Below, one piece after another: positions 58,023-62,581 of a stretch of 62,581 nt of DNA; position 1 is the stretch's first letter; each line of letters starts with the position of its first letter. The stretch comes from Chloroflexota bacterium. GTDB taxonomy: Bacteria; Chloroflexota; Anaerolineae; Caldilineales; Caldilineaceae. A model generated the notes under the pieces. The model worked only from the letters and a program-made list of their open reading frames with translations, searched no databases and was not told where the DNA came from. The stretch spans positions 1 to 62,581 of the forward strand of contig JAGWYN010000024.1 in NCBI GenBank assembly GCA_018969295.1. The letters are read 5' to 3'. Position numbers and translations under genes: made by a program.

Positions 58023-58079
58023 GGCTGTTCCTTTACCGCCTACGCCTGTCTGTCCCCGGCACACAACACCTCTTCCACC

Positions 58080-58098
58080 CCATACAGTAAGTGTATGG
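58080..58098. promoter_or_regulatory. Operator-like palindrome at the yitT promoter
   Basis: CCATACA-5-TGTATGG, perfect 7-bp arms, lying over the -10 of the minus-strand yitT promoter. A repressor bound here would block the polymerase. Confidence 0.5.
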
Positions 58099-58119
58099 TA
58101 CCACGATGCGTCGTGTAAA
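58090..58119 (-). promoter_or_regulatory. Candidate promoter of yitT
   Basis: Minus strand TTTACA (58119-58114), an 18-bp spacer, TACACT (58095-58090); start near 58083, leader about 60 nt. Confidence 0.55.
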
Positions 58120-58167
58120 ATGACACAGACAGCGCCGACAAAGAACCTGGTCTCCCGTCAAGCGTCA

Positions 58168-58183
58168 TTTGATAAAAATCAAA
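58168..58183. promoter_or_regulatory. FNR/CRP-family box
   Basis: TTTGATAAAAATCAAA contains the perfect FNR consensus TTGAT-N4-ATCAA at 58169-58182. Its centre is about 92 bp upstream of the predicted yitT start and about 70 bp upstream of a plus-strand start, both class I-like distances. Whether the organism has such a regulator is not visible here. Confidence 0.6.
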
Positions 58184-58210
58184 CTTGACCACAGCAATGT
58201 CAAAACAGAG

Positions 58211-58239
58211 TGACAAAAGTAAGACAGAGTGGTAAACTC
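58211..58239 (+). promoter_or_regulatory. Candidate promoter toward the methyltransferase
   Basis: GTGACA (58211-58216), 17-bp spacer, TAAACT (58234-58239). Start near 58246; the transcript would pass through the folded region 58246-58450 before the methyltransferase gene. Confidence 0.4.
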
Positions 58240-58245
58240 ATACGC

Positions 58246-58450
58246 GTTGGGTACCCTCTAGGCGTTGCTCTGTCCTCCATACAGGCGCTTTGGACTTGCC
58301 GACCCTGATCGGGTGCATCGCTGCACAAAGCCAGCGCAGCCCAACCACCGCTTGCCAGTGAGTTGACCTTCGTGCGGCCTCCGTTACGCTCCGGTTGTGC
58401 TCGGCCAAGCGCCTGAAGTGGAACGTTCGCCGTTATTTCATCTCCATGCA
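58246..58450. other. Non-coding region with inverted repeats upstream of the methyltransferase
   Basis: No credible gene. GTTGGG at 58247-58252 can pair with CCCAAC at 58349-58354, a GTGCA/TGCAC hairpin lies at about 58312-58325, and CGCTTG with CAAGCG (about 58358-58363 and 58416-58421) makes an imperfect cruciform. It resembles recombination sites only loosely. Confidence 0.4.
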
Positions 58451-58459
58451 TAATGAGGA

Positions 58460-59278
58460 ATGATGCAAACTACACTTGAAGAAAACACCATCACTTGTGG
58501 GGATACCTATGATCTGATTTGTAAAGTCGAAGACGAGTCGATTGACCTGATTGTTTGTGATGGCCCTTACGGGGTCACCCAAAATGACTGGGACAAGGTA
58601 TCGTCGATACAGGAATATAACCTCGATCTTCTAAAACAGCTTTCTGCAAAGCTCAAAGAGGGTGGCGCGCTTTACTTATTTGGAAAGCCGGATTGCATCG
58701 ACTTTATTGATTACAGGCCCTATCTAAACCTAAAATCGAAGATTATTTGGTATCAACCGAGCAGATTGGCACAAGGAAGGCTCAATTATACAAATAATTA
58801 CGATATTATTTGTTACTTTATTAAAGGAAACAGACCGCGTTGCTTTAATTTGGATGACATAAGGGTTGCACAATTGGTAGAGCTAGAACATCGACTAAGA
58901 TGTGAACGAGTTCCGTCTGTTACGAAGGGACAGTATGAAAAAACAAAATTTAACGATAAAGGAAAAAATCCAGGTGACGTATGGGGTGACATCAAGCAAC
59001 TCACATACAAATCTAAAGAGTTAGTCAGCCGTGACGCCCTTAATACCATTCAAAAACCAGAAAAACTCATAGAAAGGTTAATTTTGGCAAGCTCAAATCA
59101 GGGGGATCTGATTTTGGATCCGTTCGCAGGGGTAGGCACTTGTCCTGTTGTTTGCAAACGCCACCTTCGAAATTTCATTGCTTTTGAGATGAATCCTGAA
59201 TTTGTACAAGCAGGAAATGAACGCCTGAAAGCATTGGAGTATGGTCAAAATGTCATAAGGTTTTCCAATGACGCGTGA
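58460..59278 (+). CDS. Beta-class DNA N4/N6 methyltransferase
   Basis: A 272-residue Type II-like DNA methyltransferase. The catalytic motif IV comes first (CDGPYGVTQNDWD, near residue 34, a DPPY variant), a variable middle follows, and the SAM-binding motif I FxGxG-type DPFAGVGTC is near residue 220, with AFEMNPEFVQAGNERL after; this order is the beta class. ATG 58460 or 58463 (after GAGGA) can serve as start. AT-rich codons set this gene apart from its GC-rich neighbours, suggesting acquisition. Overlaps the endonuclease gene by 11 bp. Confidence 0.92.
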   Translation: MMQTTLEENTITCGDTYDLICKVEDESIDLIVCDGPYGVTQNDWDKVSSIQEYNLDLLKQLSAKLKEGGALYLFGKPDCIDFIDYRPYLNLKSKIIWYQPSRLAQGRLNYTNNYDIICYFIKGNRPRCFNLDDIRVAQLVELEHRLRCERVPSVTKGQYEKTKFNDKGKNPGDVWGDIKQLTYKSKELVSRDALNTIQKPEKLIERLILASSNQGDLILDPFAGVGTCPVVCKRHLRNFIAFEMNPEFVQAGNERLKALEYGQNVIRFSNDA

Positions 59279-59778
59279 TGTTTACAGAAACATCATTGAT
59301 TTGGTATTAGAAGCTGCAAAGATTGCAAGAACTGTAGGGATCCAAAACATTCTTCAGCCTGGGCTTATCAAGGAAATGATTATTGCAGATCATCTTGGAC
59401 ATCAGTTAATAACCACAAAACGAGATGCCGATGCTTGCTCTATCAATAACTCTTCAATTCTTTATGAATATCTTTCCTGTAAAGAAGGTGGTACAGGCCA
59501 GTTTGACAGGATGTTTAAGGAACCACCTGACAAGCGACAGGAATCACTAAATCGAATCACGAGAACTGCAAAAAATTTTTTTCGCAGTTTTTTATTCCCA
59601 TGAACAAACCAAGGTAAAGGTGATTTACGTGCTTGAGCCAAAGGTTGTGGTGCAGGAAACAGAGCGGCAGCTAGATGCGAGCCGTAATACAATTTCGCAT
59701 GTGGGCTTTACGGAATCTTGGGTAAAGCGAAATGGTCGCGTGGTTTACGAGGATATCATTGTCAATTTGCACACATAA
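59268..59778 (+). pseudogene. Restriction-endonuclease-like gene split by a one-base frameshift
   Basis: The first frame (111 codons, stop at 59601-59603) begins MTRDVYRNIIDLVLEAAKIA and includes DADACSINN...YEYLSCKEGGTGQFDRMFK, a plausible nuclease core (acidic residue, then EYLSCK). Beyond A6T7 at about 59570-59582 the reading continues in another frame as FAVFYSHEQTKVKVIYVLEPKVVV... to a stop at 59776-59778, about 167 residues in total. Losing one T (or adding two) restores one protein. It is the likely partner of the overlapping methyltransferase; a sequencing error, decay or slippage-based switching would all look like this. Confidence 0.7.
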
Positions 59779-59835
59779 CTGTACGCCACGTCGATTGTCA
59801 GTGCTGCACAACCAGACAAACCTATACCGGAACGT

Positions 59836-59886
59836 GTCAATCACAGTGGGAATCACAGTGGGAATCACAGTGTCAATCACAGTGGG
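59836..59886. repeat. 12-bp tandem repeat after the endonuclease gene
   Basis: Four copies of the type (C/G)AATCACAGTGG, with small changes, in the gap 59779-59958 between the endonuclease and the subtilase. Non-coding on both strands as far as I can see. Another GTATAGCA pair follows. The rest of the gap shows nothing clear. Confidence 0.9.
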
Positions 59887-59958
59887 GTCAAGTATAGCAG
59901 TATAGCAGATCATTCCAGACCAGGCCTGTTCGCTGAAATTTTTATTGGATGGAGCGCC

Positions 59959-62581
59959 ATGAAAATCACCTTGAAACTGCACAAATCAAGACTATCTGAC
60001 AAAACTCTTTTGCTCTCTTTGTCAGCCAGACTGTTTGGGATCGCTCTGCTCTGTACGTTGAGTCTGCTTTTTGCATCGCCGCTGGTCGCCAACGACATCG
60101 CAGGCACGCTGCACACCGATGATTTCGTCAACCCACTGCAGCAAAGTGAGCCCGACAACGAACCTGCCCCTGTCCACATGGCGACAGCGGGTCAGGGGAT
60201 TGCCGACCAGTACATCGTCATGCTGCGAAGCGATCGTGTCTACAGTGCTGACGCCATCCGCAGCAAAGCTGTGCAGGCCATAACAGTGCTTGGTGCCGAC
60301 GTTCACTTTGTCTACAGCAGCGCACTGCAGGGCTTTGCTGCAACCTTGTCGAACGAGGCAGTGCAGACCCTCCGCCAGGACACCGATGTTGCGTGGATCG
60401 AGCAGGATCAAATTGTCAGCATTGCCAACACGCAGCCCAACCCGCCGTGGGGACTGGATCGCATCGACCAACGTGTGCTGCCGCTGGACAACAGCTATAC
60501 CTCGGTTTGGAACGGGGCCAACGTCCATGTCTATATTCTGGATACTGGCATTCGCAGCACGCATACAGAGTTCAGCGGACGTATTGGGACAGGGTACGAC
60601 TTCATTGACAATGACGCCACACCGGATGATTGTCAGGGGCACGGCACGCACGTTGCCGGAACGATCGGCGGAACAACTTACGGTGTCGCCAAAGGGGCGA
60701 CCCTGCACGGCGTGCGTGTGCTCAACTGCAGCGGCAGCGGCTCCTGGTCGGGTGTGATCGCCGGTATCGACTGGGTGACCGCCAACCATGTCAAGCCTGC
60801 TGTCGCCAACATGAGCCTGGGCGGCGGCGCATCTGATGCGGTCGATCTGGCCCTGCGCAACTCGGTGGCAGCAGGGGTGGTGCATGTGGTGGCTGCCGGC
60901 AATTCGAACGTAGACGCGTGCAGCAGTTCACCGGCGCGTGAGGCGCAGGCCATCACCGTCGGTGCAACCGACAGCAGCGACACTCGCGCCTGGTTCTCCA
61001 ACTACGGAAGCTGCCTGGACATCTTTGCCCCAGGGGACAACGTCCTCTCGGCATGGCATACCGGTGACTCGGCGACCAACAGCCTGTCTGGCACCTCGAT
61101 GGCATCGCCCCATACTGCGGGGGTGGCAGCACTGTTTGTGCAGAGCTCGCCTTCTGCCTCACCAGCAGCCGTCGCCGACCTTCTGAACGCTGCCGCCACC
61201 ACCGGCGGCGTCGGCAATCCTGGAACCGGATCACCCAATCAGCTGCTTTACAATGTGTGGACGTCTCTGTCTACACCGACCGCCACGCCGACCGCCACAC
61301 CGATCCCACCTACACCGACCGCCACGCCGATCCCGCCCACACCGACCGCCACGCCGATCCCACCTACACCGACCGCCACACCGATTTTAGCACCGCTGGG
61401 GAATATCGCTCGGATAACAGCCGGCGGCTACCACAGCTGTGCGCTGACCACGGCGGGGGGCGTCAAGTGCTGGGGCTCCAACGGCTTCGGCCAGCTGGGC
61501 GACGGCACGACCGTCGCCCGGTACACGCCGGTGGATGTCAGCGGCCTGGGCAGCGGTGTGGCCGCCATCGCGGGCGGCAGATACCACAGCTGTGCGCTGA
61601 CCACAACGGGAGGCATCAAGTGCTGGGGCTTCAACGGCCACGGCCAGCTGGGCGACGGCACGACCGTCGCCCGGTACACGCCGGTGGAGGTCAGCGGCCT
61701 GGGCAGCGGCGTGGCCGCCATCGCGGTCGGTTTCTACCACAGCTGTGCGCTGACCACGGCGGGGGACGTCAAGTGCTGGGGCAACAACAGCGGCGGCCAG
61801 CTGGGCGACGGCACGGCCGTCAACCGGTACACGCCGGTGGCGGTCAGCGGCCTGGGCAGCGGTGTGGCCGCCATCGCGGGCGGCAGCTACCACAGCTGTG
61901 CGCTGACCGCAACGGGGGGCGCCAAGTGCTGGGGCAACAACACCTACGGCCAGCTGGGCGACGGCACGACCGTCGCCCGGTACACGCCAGGAGATGTCAG
62001 CGGCCTGGGCAGCGGCGTGGCCGCCATTGCGGGTAGTTACTTCCACAGCTGTGCGCTGACCACAACGGGAGGCATCAAGTGCTGGGGCTCCAACGTCTCC
62101 GGCGAGCTGGGCGACGGCACGGTCGTCTACCGGTACACGCCGGTGGAGGTCAACGGCCTGGGCAGCGGCGTGGCCGCCATTACGGTTGGCTTCTTCTACC
62201 ACAGCTGTGCGCTGACCACGGCGGGGGGCGCCAAGTGCTGGGGCCTCAACGACAACGGCCAGCTGGGCGACGGCACGGCCGTCAACCGGTACACGCCGGT
62301 GGGGGTCAGCGGCCTGGGCAGCGGCGTGGCCGCCATCGCGGCCGGCACCTTACACGGCTGTGCGCTGACCACGGCGGGGGGCGTCAAGTGCTGGGGCTCC
62401 AACACCTACGGCGAGCTGGGCGACGGCACGACCAACACCCGGTACACGCCGGTAAACGTGATCGTGGGAGTTCCACTGACGCCTACGCCGATCCCGCCCA
62501 CGCCGACCGCCACGCCGACCGCCACGCCGACCGCCACACCGACCGCCACGGCGATCCCACCGACGCCCACGCCTGCTGCCA
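59959..62581 (+). CDS. Secreted S8 subtilase with RCC1-type repeats (C-terminus outside the window)
   Basis: 874 codons remain open to the window edge. Order: signal peptide (hydrophobic core about residues 25-41), I9-type propeptide (about 83-155), and a proteinase-K-like subtilase domain with triad Asp 195 (LDTGIRSTH), His 228 (GHGTHVAG) and Ser 380 (SGTSMASPH). A Thr/Pro linker (about 435-475) follows, then seven 51-residue RCC1-like repeats (YHSCALTT...KCWG...GQLGDGT...YTPV) and a second Thr/Pro linker at the edge. RCC1-like blades usually form a propeller for binding. ATG 59959 follows GGAG. Exported and probably cell-surface attached through something after the second linker. Confidence 0.93.
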   Translation, partial: MKITLKLHKSRLSDKTLLLSLSARLFGIALLCTLSLLFASPLVANDIAGTLHTDDFVNPLQQSEPDNEPAPVHMATAGQGIADQYIVMLRSDRVYSADAIRSKAVQAITVLGADVHFVYSSALQGFAATLSNEAVQTLRQDTDVAWIEQDQIVSIANTQPNPPWGLDRIDQRVLPLDNSYTSVWNGANVHVYILDTGIRSTHTEFSGRIGTGYDFIDNDATPDDCQGHGTHVAGTIGGTTYGVAKGATLHGVRVLNCSGSGSWSGVIAGIDWVTANHVKPAVANMSLGGGASDAVDLALRNSVAAGVVHVVAAGNSNVDACSSSPAREAQAITVGATDSSDTRAWFSNYGSCLDIFAPGDNVLSAWHTGDSATNSLSGTSMASPHTAGVAALFVQSSPSASPAAVADLLNAAATTGGVGNPGTGSPNQLLYNVWTSLSTPTATPTATPIPPTPTATPIPPTPTATPIPPTPTATPILAPLGNIARITAGGYHSCALTTAGGVKCWGSNGFGQLGDGTTVARYTPVDVSGLGSGVAAIAGGRYHSCALTTTGGIKCWGFNGHGQLGDGTTVARYTPVEVSGLGSGVAAIAVGFYHSCALTTAGDVKCWGNNSGGQLGDGTAVNRYTPVAVSGLGSGVAAIAGGSYHSCALTATGGAKCWGNNTYGQLGDGTTVARYTPGDVSGLGSGVAAIAGSYFHSCALTTTGGIKCWGSNVSGELGDGTVVYRYTPVEVNGLGSGVAAITVGFFYHSCALTTAGGAKCWGLNDNGQLGDGTAVNRYTPVGVSGLGSGVAAIAAGTLHGCALTTAGGVKCWGSNTYGELGDGTTNTRYTPVNVIVGVPLTPTPIPPTPTATPTATPTATPTATAIPPTPTPAA
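61432..62458 (+). repeat. 153-bp tandem repeat encoding the RCC1 blades
   Basis: CACAGCTGTGCGCTGACC-type boxes begin at 61432, 61585, 61738, 61891, 62044, 62200 and 62353: period 153 bp, once 156. Copies are very similar at DNA level, pointing to recent duplication or gene conversion. Confidence 0.95.

Noticed and set aside
58340..58450. Integron attC site
   Set aside because: GCCCAAC fits the RYYYAAC core, but no complementary GTTRRRY end is found at the proper place, and GTTGGG...CCCAAC is in the wrong orientation. Kept only as a loose resemblance.
58200..58451. 83-codon minus-strand open frame
   Set aside because: Lies in a non-coding inverted-repeat region, without RBS or recognisable protein pattern.
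59462..59982. Minus-strand small frames across the endonuclease 3' part
   Set aside because: The plus-strand continuation after the T tract gives a better protein, and the others include the short repeat region.

Overview
The window is about 62.6 kb of GC-rich bacterial chromosome. The gene content suggests a member of the Chloroflexota, probably Anaerolineae/Caldilineae. The reasons are a mevalonate kinase in a bacterial housekeeping operon, secreted proteins with long Pro/Thr linkers, an RCC1-repeat subtilase, and a six-gene membrane cluster that resembles clusters I remember only from Anaerolineae. This is inference from family resemblance; there is no rRNA here to fix the taxonomy, and no tRNA was recognised.

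Layout. (1) 1-6643, minus strand: an operon-like run from glucokinase through rpiA, a methylmalonyl-CoA epimerase-like protein, a DUF59 Fe-S factor, an Mrr-like nuclease, GDPD, mevalonate kinase and an MBL hydrolase, ending in a membrane-anchored Thr/Pro repeat protein cut by the window start. (2) 6952-13723, plus: a polar amino-acid-type ABC transporter with three binding-protein-like genes (two lacking signal peptides), a PuuE-like deacetylase and a GntR/FCD regulator. (3) 13846-18086, plus: a candidate structured RNA with tandem terminators, followed by a sulfur operon (two tandem-rhodanese proteins, YeeE/TsuA transporter, TusA, TlpA). (4) 18164-24042, minus: enolase, FabH, FabF, RadA and an FmdB-type zinc ribbon. 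(5) 24113-26743, minus, with a divergent LysR gene: a persulfide-handling operon (rhodanese, CstB-like dioxygenase-rhodanese, TauE exporter). (6) 27807-38885, minus: an SH3-like lipoprotein, a MacAB-like efflux set, a GarR-like reductase, ClpC, an S1-domain protein, RidA and MreB. (7) 39141-46600, minus: a complete F1Fo ATP synthase operon in the order I-B-E-F-H-A-G-D-C. (8) 46838-51583, plus: a glycan/glycolipid cluster (GT39, methyltransferase, GT2, DegT aminotransferase). (9) 51646-58022, minus: a nitroreductase, the six-gene uncharacterised membrane cluster, and a YitT protein. (10) 58460-59778, plus: an AT-rich methyltransferase/endonuclease pair whose endonuclease is frameshifted at a T run. 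(11) 59959 to the end, plus: a secreted subtilase with RCC1 repeats.

How the genes work together. Two sulfur loci about 6 kb apart supply the parts for thiosulfate or sulfane-sulfur uptake, transfer and detoxification. The atp operon and the GT39 operon diverge from two nearby promoters that share an extended -10 (TGCTATAAT), and the GT39 message looks leaderless. Short in-frame tandem repeats have expanded within or beside several genes: the Thr/Pro protein, fabH, the S1 gene, the atpA-atpH gap, the region after the endonuclease, and the RCC1 array.

The best candidate for an undescribed system is the tightly coupled cluster at 52371-57042. It encodes an ASKHA/MutL-like protein, three multi-pass or doubly anchored membrane proteins (one with an N-terminal zinc ribbon), a tail-anchored protein and a small soluble protein.
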